A stretch of DNA of 64,000 nt. Origin: Turneriella sp. (GTDB lineage: Bacteria > Spirochaetota > Leptospiria > Turneriellales > Turneriellaceae). The translations under genes were made by a program, and so were the position numbers. The DNA lies in assembly GCA_019186965.1 (NCBI GenBank), contig JABARV010000003.1, positions 124,001 through 188,000 on the forward strand, written 5' to 3'. Shown one piece after another: positions 48,213 to 57,088 of the stretch (position 1 is its first letter; each line of letters starts with the position of its first letter). Under the pieces are notes generated by a model. The model saw nothing but the letters and a program-made list of their open reading frames with translations. It was not told the origin of the DNA and ran no database searches.

Positions 48213-51200
48213 TATCTATCCGAGGGTACGCCAAGCGAAATTAGTAGCGCTTTTAGTTCTCTAAAAAATGCAATTTGCGGCTCTCTCTTAATGTCAAGAT
48301 TTATCCGTTTTACGTCACTTTTATCTAACGATACCCGTTTATCACGCGTTAAAAGAGCGGTAACACGCGCCATATCAAGCCTATGGTTTGCAGCAACGAT
48401 GAGGTGTACTCCGTCGCGTTCATTTTCTAAACTACCACCAAGTTCAATTTTTTCGATGCGTAGTAAATTTGCGATAAGGCGTATCTCTTCATAAACAAGC
48501 ATGCGCTCAACCAAGTCGGGCGCAGCGCCAAACCTATCGAACAAACTTTCACTTACCAAATGGAACTCATCGAGGGTTTGCGCAGAAGAAAAAGCTTTGT
48601 AAAATTCCATTTTCTCCCGCGTATCTCTAATATATTCATCGGGGAAATACCAATCGCAGGGAAGAGTAATCGTCGAAATGAATTCCTCTTCCTGTATTTT
48701 TCCTTTAAGCTCTTCTAATTTTTCTGAAAGCATTCGAGAGTAAAGCTCAAAACCAATCTCCATAATTTCGCCGCTTTGCTCCCTACCCAATAAATTCCCC
48801 GCGCCGCGAATTTCTAAATCTTTAAGAGCAATCTTAAAACCCGAACCTAAATCGTCGTACTCCGCCAAAACTTCAAGCCTGCGTTGTGCATCGCTATTTA
48901 CTAAAGCGCCTTTGTCCACCGGGTAGAAAAAATACGCAAACGCTTGCTTCTCTGAACGCCCCACGCGTCCCTTAAGCTGGTAAAGTTGGCTTAAACCAAA
49001 TTCGTGCGCAGAAAGTACGGCGAGTGTATTACAATTAGGAATATCGATACCCGATTCGATAATTGTAGTGCTTACTAAAATATCGTACGCGTGTTGGTAG
49101 AAATCAACCATCACCTCTTCAATTTCATTTTCGGGCATTTGTCCATGCAAAACTGCAATGCGTGCGCTCGGCACAAGCGCATGTATCCTTGCGGCCTGTG
49201 CGTCGATAGTTTTTACTTTATTGTGCAACACGTACGCCTGACCGCCGCGCTCGAGTTCACGCTTTAACGCCAAACGCAAAAATTCTTCGTTTTCTTTTAA
49301 AACATGCGTTTCAATTTTACGGCGCTCCGCAGGCGGTGTTTCAATAATTGAAAGGTCGCGTATTCCCGCTAGAGACATGTGCAAAGTCCGAGGAATTGGC
49401 GTTGCGGTAAGGGCAAGAGAATCTAAATTGTATTTCATTTGCCGTAGCTTTTCTTTATGCTCAACCCCAAAACGCTGTTCTTCGTCGATAATAAGTAAAC
49501 CAAGCGATTTATATTTTATATCGTTCGCGAAAAGAGAATGCGTACCAATAATGATGTCGATTTTTCCTTCTGCAATTTTATTTTTTATATCACGGCTCTC
49601 TGAAGGCGTTCGAAACCTACTTAAAAAATCTATAGTAACGGGGTAATCCGCAAAGCGTTTCGTAAAACTGCGAAAATGCTGGAATGCCAAAATTGTCGTT
49701 GGGCACAAAATAGCTACTTGCTTTCCAGCCATTGCAGCTTTAAACGCCGCACGGATTGCCACTTCTGTTTTTCCAAAACCCACATCGCCGCACACAAGGC
49801 GATCCATCGCCTTCTCGCTTTCCATGTCGCGCTTAATTGCATAAATTGCCTCAAGCTGGTGTTCAGTTTCGGTAAAAGGAAATGCTGCTTCAAAATCGTG
49901 TTGGAACGAACTATCGGGAGGAAACGCAAAGCCTTTTTGCTGCTGCCGAAGAGCATAAAGCTCCAGCAGTTCTTCGGCGATTGAATCTATAAGGCGTTTT
50001 ATACGCGCACGAGTTTTAGCCCAAGTGGACTTTTTTCCCAAATAGTCAAGGCGTGGATTTTCTGCTTGGCCAATATATTTATGGACGAGGTGTAATTGGT
50101 CGAGTGGTACAAAAAGTTTGTCGCCATCTTGGAACACAAGCTCCAGAAAATCACGTTCTACTTGAATCCTTTCGCCGTTAGAACGAAGACTACCAGAAGA
50201 AGTTCCTACAACTTTCATTCGGCATAATTTTGAAAACCGTCCAATTCCATAATTAACATGGACGATATAGTCGCCTTCTTTGAGGTCGGTATAGCTCTCG
50301 AGAATGCGGCTTATTTTTTTATCGCCGGCAAATTTTGTGACAACGCGGCCAAAAACATCACGTTCTGTATAAAAAGAAAAATTTTCGTGAACAACGCCAC
50401 TCGGATAAAAAAAAGGAAGAAAATGCGGAGTATGTACTCCACTTAACGCGCTTGTAAGCCTATCGCGTTGGCCTTCCGATTCAATCACAAAATAAATAGG
50501 TTTATGGGGAGTATCTTGAAGCGTATCTTTAAGTCTGCCTAACCTTCCACCAAAATGCTGAGCTTCTTTAAATACACCCTCTTCTTTTTTAGCATCGTAA
50601 GGAGGAATGATTTTTGCCCCTGCAAAAAAGTTATTTAAACTTTCTTTAGTAACAAATAATTTTTCTGGAGAAAGTCGAAATTTCTCTCCACTTTTTTCGT
50701 AAAGGTAAGTACGTTCTTGGCTGAGCGTCTCCAAACGTTGAAAGACCTTTTCACTTTCGACAACAAATACCGATGTACCCTGTGAACTTTTCCAATACTC
50801 TGCAATCGAAGAAGTTTTACGCAGCTCTGGATAAATATCTGCGTACCCTGCGCGATTATTTCCTTTCGTTTCCAAAATTGGTGGTAAGGAAAAATTATCA
50901 CGCAAAATTTTTGTAGCAAGCTTTTCTATATCTTCTTTCAAAGAAGATATATTTGGGCGAAGAGCGCAAAGCTCAATTTCAGGAAGCGAAAGAAAACTGC
51001 GTTGCGTCTCGTGCGAAAATCCTTTAATCGTTTCGACTTCGTCGCCAAAATAATCCAGCCGTATAGCGTACATTAAATCGGGAGGGAAAATATCCACGAC
51101 GCTCCCCTTAACACAAAATTCTCCCGGCTTTGTAACAGGAGGAGGTTCTGCATGGACATAACCTGAGTTTAATAGAAACTCTACAAGTTTTTCTCGGATA

Positions 51201-51655
51201 AGAGTTCCCCCTGCTTTTACACGTAAACTATGCGATGCTGTTTCTTCATCGGCAATGTACTCCGATACTCCCTCTGCAGAGGCAAAAATAAGGCATGGTT
51301 TTTGGCTAATAATAAGACGCTCTGCCTGTGTTCGTAAATATTCTTTTTCTTTATCCGCTTCTGCAAAACTATACGGAATAACTCCCCACGAAACAAGGGT
51401 GCCCAATGCAAATTTTTCTTCGGTAAATAATAAAAGCGCCCGTAACGCACGGTAGCATTCGAGCGCTGTATTATCATCCGGCACAACGTAAAGTACACGT
51501 TCGGGCGATTTTTGGTAGTTAAAGTAAGCTGCTAAAGGAATTGCCGCTGAAGGTAAATTTGTAGCAAATTCGCCTCGCCTAAATTCGGAGGTAATAACTT
51601 CGAACGCACTTTGGATTTCTTTTGGTAAAGAATTTTTAGTTTTCGTCTGTGCCAA
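48212..51655 (-). CDS. mfd: Transcription-repair coupling factor
   Basis: 1147 aa from TTG 51655, chosen because AGGA is 7 nt upstream and the length matches E. coli Mfd (1148 aa); a start at 51742 would overlap trmL by over 100 bp. UvrB-homology region, RNAP-interaction domain (GDYIVHVNYGIGRF), and RecG-like motor: GDVGFGKTEVAIRAAF (Walker A), IDEEQRFG (Walker B), TATPIPRTLHMSL, ESGIDIPNCNT, QLKGRVGRS. Dislodges stalled RNAP and recruits UvrA. Confidence 0.96.
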   Translation of the reverse strand: MAQTKTKNSLPKEIQSAFEVITSEFRRGEFATNLPSAAIPLAAYFNYQKSPERVLYVVPDDNTALECYRALRALLLFTEEKFALGTLVSWGVIPYSFAEADKEKEYLRTQAERLIISQKPCLIFASAEGVSEYIADEETASHSLRVKAGGTLIREKLVEFLLNSGYVHAEPPPVTKPGEFCVKGSVVDIFPPDLMYAIRLDYFGDEVETIKGFSHETQRSFLSLPEIELCALRPNISSLKEDIEKLATKILRDNFSLPPILETKGNNRAGYADIYPELRKTSSIAEYWKSSQGTSVFVVESEKVFQRLETLSQERTYLYEKSGEKFRLSPEKLFVTKESLNNFFAGAKIIPPYDAKKEEGVFKEAQHFGGRLGRLKDTLQDTPHKPIYFVIESEGQRDRLTSALSGVHTPHFLPFFYPSGVVHENFSFYTERDVFGRVVTKFAGDKKISRILESYTDLKEGDYIVHVNYGIGRFSKLCRMKVVGTSSGSLRSNGERIQVERDFLELVFQDGDKLFVPLDQLHLVHKYIGQAENPRLDYLGKKSTWAKTRARIKRLIDSIAEELLELYALRQQQKGFAFPPDSSFQHDFEAAFPFTETEHQLEAIYAIKRDMESEKAMDRLVCGDVGFGKTEVAIRAAFKAAMAGKQVAILCPTTILAFQHFRSFTKRFADYPVTIDFLSRFRTPSESRDIKNKIAEGKIDIIIGTHSLFANDIKYKSLGLLIIDEEQRFGVEHKEKLRQMKYNLDSLALTATPIPRTLHMSLAGIRDLSIIETPPAERRKIETHVLKENEEFLRLALKRELERGGQAYVLHNKVKTIDAQAARIHALVPSARIAVLHGQMPENEIEEVMVDFYQHAYDILVSTTIIESGIDIPNCNTLAVLSAHEFGLSQLYQLKGRVGRSEKQAFAYFFYPVDKGALVNSDAQRRLEVLAEYDDLGSGFKIALKDLEIRGAGNLLGREQSGEIMEIGFELYSRMLSEKLEELKGKIQEEEFISTITLPCDWYFPDEYIRDTREKMEFYKAFSSAQTLDEFHLVSESLFDRFGAAPDLVERMLVYEEIRLIANLLRIEKIELGGSLENERDGVHLIVAANHRLDMARVTALLTRDKRVSLDKSDVKRINLDIKREPQIAFFRELKALLISLGVPSDR

Positions 51656-52193
51656 TTTTTTTCCTACTAAAATATGTACGTGGGTATTTATTCTCTTCGT
51701 GCATCGCGTGCGGAAATACTTTTGCAACATAAGCGTAAGCAACTACCGCAACACAATTAGAAAGGTTTAAGCTACGCACCTTCCCCGACATTGGCAAAGA
51801 GACTTTATGCTCGATACGGCGCAAAAGTGAAGGCGGAAGGCCCATAGTTTCGTTCCCAAAAAGTAAAACGTCTTCGGGCAAATACCCAAATTCAAGAGCA
51901 GAAACACTTGCGCTTTTTGTTACCGCTACAATACGCCGCTGTGCATACGCCTCATAAAATTTTTTAAACCGTGTGTAATGTTTAAACTCCAAATACTCCC
52001 AATGGTCAAGCCCTGCCCGCCGCACCTGCCTTTCCTCGAAACTAAACGCAGCGCGGCCTGTTACAACCAAAGGGCTTTGGAGGGCAACGCACAACCGTGC
52101 AACGTTACCGGTATTCTGGGGAATTTGCGGACGGTGGAGGACAACCGTTGGTCCGCAGAAACTATTTTGCGAAGTGCTCGAAGCCGTCAACAT
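51636..52193 (-). CDS. trmL: tRNA (cytidine(34)-2'-O)-methyltransferase, TrmL-type
   Basis: 185 aa from ATG 52193; the true start may be slightly later. SPOUT-fold methyltransferase: VVLHRPQIPQNTGNVARLC, RRAGLDHWEYL, LLFGNETMGLP and RSLNLSNCVAVVAY are the TrmL signature blocks. 2'-O-methylates position 34 in leucine tRNAs in E. coli. It overlaps thiL by 32 bp upstream and mfd by 20 bp downstream, so the cluster is tightly packed. The C-terminus has about 25 extra residues. Confidence 0.9.
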   Translation of the reverse strand: MLTASSTSQNSFCGPTVVLHRPQIPQNTGNVARLCVALQSPLVVTGRAAFSFEERQVRRAGLDHWEYLEFKHYTRFKKFYEAYAQRRIVAVTKSASVSALEFGYLPEDVLLFGNETMGLPPSLLRRIEHKVSLPMSGKVRSLNLSNCVAVVAYAYVAKVFPHAMHEENKYPRTYFSRKKIGTDEN

Positions 52194-53061
52194 ACGCCAC
52201 AACTTTACCATGGCGCCTATACTCGACGCCATAGCTGCCGACTGACTTAATATATCCGACATAGTGAAAAGCAGAAGCATTTTTTGCAGCAATCCCAAAA
52301 ACAGCTAAATCTTCTGCTGCACCCAAAATATCTTCTAAACTTTTTATTTTCGCGTGTGACAATAAAATTTTATCTACGTCGACACAAAGCTGTGCATTAT
52401 TTTCTTTCGCCAAAATACGCAGCGTCTTATCCAACGAATCTGATTGATCGAGAGCTGCTTTTATGCTTTTGTGTGCAGGCAAACTTTCAAGAATTTGCGG
52501 TTTTAGAAAAAAGCGTGCAATGCGCTGCGGGGTAGATGGATTTTTTTCTAAAATTTTCCTCGCCCATTCGCTTCCGCCCACTTTACCAATCTGGAAAATT
52601 TTATCGTGTACAAAAACTTTTTTTGCACGCCTTGGAATAAATTTTCCTTTAGAACCTAAAATAGTCATCGTAAATACATCCGAAAGTGCACGCGTTGAAT
52701 CTCCACCAATTAAAGTGATGCTATATCTACAAAGCAGACGGTCTAGCTCTTTGAGAAATGGTTCTATGAAACTATCCGTTGCGCTCTTAAGGCTCAAATT
52801 TAAATTGAGCAAAGCGTATTGTGGCGTAATTCCTTTGCATAAAAAATCAGACCAATTACGCGCAAAAAGTTTATAAGCAATATCGGATGCCTTAACCCAC
52901 GCACGCTTGTAGTGTATATTTTCAATTAAACTATCGGTTGCCGCATACGTATTTTTTTCCGTACGTAGATAAGCAATATCATCGCCTACAATTAAATTTT
53001 TTTTCGAAGACCTAAGGTTTTTTATATAAGAGATAATTTCATCTTCGCTAAGTAAAGGCAC
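52162..53061 (-). CDS. thiL: Thiamine-monophosphate kinase-like protein
   Basis: 299 aa, somewhat short and divergent. GDDIAYL (about 26-32), TDSLIENIHYKR, SDFLCKGITPQYALLNL, LIGGDSTRA and a C-terminal VDGFEHF match the ThiL/PurM-like ATP-binding fold that makes thiamine diphosphate. A related AIR-synthase-fold enzyme cannot be excluded, but ThiL is the best match. It sits between proC (20 nt) and trmL. Confidence 0.8.
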   Translation of the reverse strand: MPLLSEDEIISYIKNLRSSKKNLIVGDDIAYLRTEKNTYAATDSLIENIHYKRAWVKASDIAYKLFARNWSDFLCKGITPQYALLNLNLSLKSATDSFIEPFLKELDRLLCRYSITLIGGDSTRALSDVFTMTILGSKGKFIPRRAKKVFVHDKIFQIGKVGGSEWARKILEKNPSTPQRIARFFLKPQILESLPAHKSIKAALDQSDSLDKTLRILAKENNAQLCVDVDKILLSHAKIKSLEDILGAAEDLAVFGIAAKNASAFHYVGYIKSVGSYGVEYRRHGKVVAYVDGFEHFAK

Positions 53062-53080
53062 AAACGTGTTTTATAGAAAA

Positions 53081-53869
53081 TTACTTTTCTCCAGACATCT
53101 CTCTTGAACGCCGTGCGGCAATTGCAACAGCTTCCATAACTGCATTAGGAAAGCCGCGTGCATGGAGCGACTTTAACGCAACAGCAGTCGTTCCCCCTGG
53201 GCTTGTTACATCGTGTATTAAATTCTGTGGCGCATCTTGCGATTGGCGCACAAGCTCGGCAGAACCTAAAACAGTGTGTACCGCCAAACGGCGGCTATCT
53301 TTCCGCGAGAGTCCCAAGAGTACTCCTGCGTCTTCTAAGTTTTGCAAAAAAAGGTACACGTACGCAGGTCCAGAACCCGAAAGGCCAGTGACTGCATGCA
53401 ATAATTTTTCATCTTCAAGGTGGAGCGCTTCACCCACACTTTCAAAAATTTCCTTTGCGGTATCTATATCTTCTTGCGTACAAAATTTATTTCCTGTGAA
53501 CGCGGTAATTCCACGCTTAATGACAAGAGGGGTATTTGGCATTGCGCGTATGGTCGGTCCGTTTTCTTTACGCGCTTCATCTATTGCGTTAAGGGAAACT
53601 CCAGCTGCAATACTTAAAAGCAGCCTATGGTCGCGCAATTTGCTTACAGCATCTTTCACTTGAGCTGGTTTTACCGCAACAATAACCGGCCCTGCGGCAG
53701 AAAAGAGAGAATCTATATTTTCTACGATACGAATTTTTTTTACAAGGGATGGGCGTAGGCTTTTGATAACCTCTCCACTTTTTTCAAATGCAACGACTTC
53801 AAACTTACCGCTCAACGCCTGTGCAAACGCAGAGCCTATTTTCCCCAAACCAATGATGCCAACTGTCAT
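53081..53869 (-). CDS. proC: Pyrroline-5-carboxylate reductase
   Basis: 262 aa. N-terminal Rossmann motif GIIGLGKIGSAFAQAL, AVKPAQVKD, RAMPNTPLVIKRGITAF, and the C-terminal dimer domain with GSGPAYVYLFLQNLEDAGVLLGL and DVTSPGGTTAVALKSL. Final step of proline synthesis. Start overlaps the upstream transporter-PSD gene end by 4 bp (ATGA). Confidence 0.96.
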   Translation of the reverse strand: MTVGIIGLGKIGSAFAQALSGKFEVVAFEKSGEVIKSLRPSLVKKIRIVENIDSLFSAAGPVIVAVKPAQVKDAVSKLRDHRLLLSIAAGVSLNAIDEARKENGPTIRAMPNTPLVIKRGITAFTGNKFCTQEDIDTAKEIFESVGEALHLEDEKLLHAVTGLSGSGPAYVYLFLQNLEDAGVLLGLSRKDSRRLAVHTVLGSAELVRQSQDAPQNLIHDVTSPGGTTAVALKSLHARGFPNAVMEAVAIAARRSREMSGEK

Positions 53870-56193
53870 TTTTTTGCCGCCTTTACTTTTTTATTTTTTT
53901 GTGGAGTTGCTTCTGTTTTTGGTGCCGATTTCTTTTTAGAAAACAACGCAATGGGTTGCCCCAAGAGCATTTTCTGTTTCTCTTCAAACTCGAGTAACTC
54001 TACTGTGTCTTTCTCAAATAACAACATTACCGTAGAACCCATTTCAAAGCGGCCCAGCTCAGCGCCTTTGCGTATGTAGATTTCTTCTTCGTATAGATGT
54101 TCTTTTGCAAGCCGTATCCATCGGTTCGTCGCAATATTGGGGTCGTACGTGACGCAAATTTTTCCTACCGACGTCGCTCCTACTTTTACTAATGCAACAA
54201 GGCCACGCGCTGTTTCAATGTAGGTTATAAGGCGTTCGTTTTTCGAGAAAAGCTGGTTTATAGAATTAACCGCAAGGTTATTCACCGGAAAAAGTTTTCC
54301 GGGTTGGTAGTAGTACCCCAAAATACGGCCTTCGACGGGCGAGTGGATACGGTGGTAATCTTGCGGGGAGAGGTAAATCGTCATATAACAGCCGCCTAAA
54401 AATCTTTGGAAATAACGGTTGTTTCCTAAAAGGTTTTGGAGCGACGACTGCATTCCCTTAGATTGTAAAAGCTGTCCTTTATCGAGACTACCTGCGATAA
54501 GAAGCCTGCCGTCGACAGGAGAAATAATTACATTTTCTTTTTCATCAATAAGCCGCGAGCCATTTTTAAGTGCGCGGGTAAAAAATTTATTGAGCGATTC
54601 GTAATCAGAAATTTCGAGTTCTGCTTCTTGCACATTAATTTTATACACACGCGCAAACGCCAAGATAATCGGCGTCATAATAAAGCGCGGTAAACGTAGC
54701 CCTGCTAAAAATCCGTTAAGTTTTGATACCATATTTTTAGGAAGCACGGTTAAAAAAAGAACAGCGAACTTCACCGCTAAATCGTGCTTGTGCGGGAAAA
54801 AAGAAAAAAATTCGCGGGCAAGCCGTCTCACCTCGCGCATTTTTTGCAAAAGTCCCGTTAAAAAAATAAAAGCGAGAAAGGAAAAAAGGATTGAAGATAA
54901 AAGAACTTTGTCTCCCAAATTTGAAACTTTTGCCGAAAGGGCAAAAGTGGCGACGTACAAAAACCGAGCAGGCCAAATTAGTGAACGCCATCCCAATGCG
55001 GCAAAAAAACGTTCAATGATTAAAATCCAAACCGCTGCGGCAATCGAACCCAAAGAAAATGTAGCAAGCGCTATAATGAGAAATCCTCCATGCCCCAAAG
55101 ACAGGGAAAAAACATGGATAAGAGAATACTGGATTTGTGCGATAATTTCGCCTGCTGACGCAAAATGAACCACGCTTGGTTTTATCTCCGGCAAACCAAT
55201 TGCATAAGCTAAACACAAAAGAGGAATTACCAGCGTCGTATAAAAAAGCGAGGTCGACATGGAAACAAGCCCTTGTTTAACAGCGTAATCGTTAATCGAC
55301 GCCGCCGTTACCGCGCTAGATATTCCCGTTGCTTCTTCGGGTGCAACAATTCCAGTAAACGCAATCGACTTAAAAACAACAAATGAAGTTAGAAGTCCTG
55401 CGGTAAGGCTTTTAAAATTAAAAGCTTCGTTCCACGCGCTTACAATAAAGCTGGATGCTTTGGAAGAGTTTTGTAATACAAGAAAAATTGAAAGGATAAT
55501 AAGTAAACCCGTGGCAATGGGAGAGATAAACGCAGAAATTCTCGCTACGCGGCGGATACTCCCCAAGCTTAAGAACAACCCAATAAGCGCCATAACAAAA
55601 AGCGTCGTCGAATTAGAAAAAAACTCTCTGCCCAACTGCTGCGAAAATTTTGATTTTGCTGTAATTTGGTAAAAATTTTGCCATAAATCTGCCTGGACTG
55701 CCGCGCCCCAAACAAAAGAAATAACAAGCGCCAAAATTATGTAAATGGCGCTCCCGCGTTTTTTCCAAAATGTGGTGTTGAGAAACTCTTGTGCCCCCCC
55801 AAGCCAACCAGATTCCGTTTTTTGGCGGTAACGCACCGCAAGCGTTCCAGACGCAAAGCGAAGCGTTGCAAGTAAAAAGCCAAAAAGTATCACCCAAATA
55901 ATTGACGCCGAACCACCCCACAAAACGACTACGGGAATCCCCAAAAGCACCGCCGCGTTTGCTTGGATACTCCCCGCCAAAAACATGGCGCGAAGGTTGT
56001 TAATTTCACCTGCGCGGTGCATGCGGGGAATTGTTGTTCCTTCGTCTTCACGGCCAAGCCCTGTTAGCGCAATACGGAATCCAAATATAATATAGCGTAA
56101 CGGAACGAAGCGTAAGTAAAATGTGTAAACTACCGAAACACCTAAAAGGAGGATAAAAATCGCAACCGAAAGGTAGGCTTCAAGGCTATGCAT
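53866..56193 (-). CDS. psd: Amino-acid symporter-like / phosphatidylserine decarboxylase fusion
   Basis: 775 aa with two parts in one frame. Residues 1-450: about ten TM helices resembling the sodium:alanine symporter (AGCS) family (LWGGSASIIWVILFGFLLATL, APEEATGISSA, YAVKQGLVSM), though the usual GNIAGVA core is not seen. Residues about 475-755: phosphatidylserine decarboxylase with SPVDGR (558-563), YLSPQDYHRIH (607-617), GKLFPVN, NERL, and the self-cleavage site MGST with Ser720, which would become the pyruvoyl group. Makes phosphatidylethanolamine at the inner membrane. The Lys-rich tail is short. Overlaps proC by 4 bp. Confidence 0.88.
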   Translation of the reverse strand: MHSLEAYLSVAIFILLLGVSVVYTFYLRFVPLRYIIFGFRIALTGLGREDEGTTIPRMHRAGEINNLRAMFLAGSIQANAAVLLGIPVVVLWGGSASIIWVILFGFLLATLRFASGTLAVRYRQKTESGWLGGAQEFLNTTFWKKRGSAIYIILALVISFVWGAAVQADLWQNFYQITAKSKFSQQLGREFFSNSTTLFVMALIGLFLSLGSIRRVARISAFISPIATGLLIILSIFLVLQNSSKASSFIVSAWNEAFNFKSLTAGLLTSFVVFKSIAFTGIVAPEEATGISSAVTAASINDYAVKQGLVSMSTSLFYTTLVIPLLCLAYAIGLPEIKPSVVHFASAGEIIAQIQYSLIHVFSLSLGHGGFLIIALATFSLGSIAAAVWILIIERFFAALGWRSLIWPARFLYVATFALSAKVSNLGDKVLLSSILFSFLAFIFLTGLLQKMREVRRLAREFFSFFPHKHDLAVKFAVLFLTVLPKNMVSKLNGFLAGLRLPRFIMTPIILAFARVYKINVQEAELEISDYESLNKFFTRALKNGSRLIDEKENVIISPVDGRLLIAGSLDKGQLLQSKGMQSSLQNLLGNNRYFQRFLGGCYMTIYLSPQDYHRIHSPVEGRILGYYYQPGKLFPVNNLAVNSINQLFSKNERLITYIETARGLVALVKVGATSVGKICVTYDPNIATNRWIRLAKEHLYEEEIYIRKGAELGRFEMGSTVMLLFEKDTVELLEFEEKQKMLLGQPIALFSKKKSAPKTEATPQKNKKVKAAKK

Positions 56194-56239
56194 CGGTTCA
56201 AAGTTGTGTCTAACGTGAGAATGGCAAGCACTTCACGGA

Positions 56240-57076
56240 TTATCCAGCCTTGTGTGTAATAAACCGTGAGAGGACTAAAAACACAACTCCCGCTATAGAA
56301 ATCGTTAAAGGTAGAATTAAAAACGATGACTTTATCGCACTAATAACATTTTGGGTATACCCTATTCCGCTTAAAAACCCAAATATATTGCCACCTAAAC
56401 TTTTAAATAAACCATCCAAAAGTCCATACGGAATAAAAAGAAAAACTCCTGCAAGAAAAGAAGATATTCCAACAACCAAAAGAAATTTCCGTAAAGTACG
56501 CAAAAGAAGCATTAAAGTAACAACTACAAGAAGAACAATAACTATCGAAGAAATATAGAACCTTTTAAATTTTTTGTACTCAGGAGCTATTTTTGAGCGT
56601 ACATCCTCCAATTCTTCTGGTGAAACCTTTGCGATTTTTAAGACATCAAATTTTTTGGGAATAGGTATATCGTTTTTAAGAGCTGTTAAATCGTAAACAA
56701 TATCCAGTTTTTCTTTATCTCCCTGGAAGTACTCAAACGTAGAGGCGATATTTTTTTTGGTTTGTGCCTTTATTTGTGGTCCAAGAGTTTTTAAAACATA
56801 GGGCAAAATTTCTAAAGTTATTCTCTGTTCTGTAGCATTGCCAGTTTCTGCTACACCATCTTCTAAATCCTCATCTTTTTGCGTGTGCTTTTTTTCTGCT
56901 TCTTCTTTTTTGAGTTTAGCAAATACTTCGGGCGCCCTCGATAAATCGATAGTATCGAGTGCGTTTGAGTACAACACAGGATTTAAAAATGTACGTTTAA
57001 ACGTAAAACTTAATCCTGCAAAAAATAAAGATACAAAAAGAAAAAAAGCCAGCAAAACAGTTAAAAATTTACGCAT
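56240..57076 (-). CDS. Four-TM membrane protein of unknown function
   Basis: 278 aa. TM1 at about 4-26, then a hydrophilic, Glu/Lys-rich extracytoplasmic domain (27-170), then three TM helices (about 174-195, 198-222, 245-268). I recognise no family. It lies between the decarboxylase (12 nt) and the transporter-PSD gene (46 nt) and is probably co-expressed with both. Confidence 0.7.
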   Translation of the reverse strand: MRKFLTVLLAFFLFVSLFFAGLSFTFKRTFLNPVLYSNALDTIDLSRAPEVFAKLKKEEAEKKHTQKDEDLEDGVAETGNATEQRITLEILPYVLKTLGPQIKAQTKKNIASTFEYFQGDKEKLDIVYDLTALKNDIPIPKKFDVLKIAKVSPEELEDVRSKIAPEYKKFKRFYISSIVIVLLVVVTLMLLLRTLRKFLLVVGISSFLAGVFLFIPYGLLDGLFKSLGGNIFGFLSGIGYTQNVISAIKSSFLILPLTISIAGVVFLVLSRFITHKAG

Positions 57077-57088
57077 ATTACCTCCAAT

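Noticed and set aside
51656-51742. Longer N-terminus of Mfd
   Set aside because: It would overlap trmL by more than 100 bp, while TTG 51655 has a well-placed AGGA and gives the usual length.
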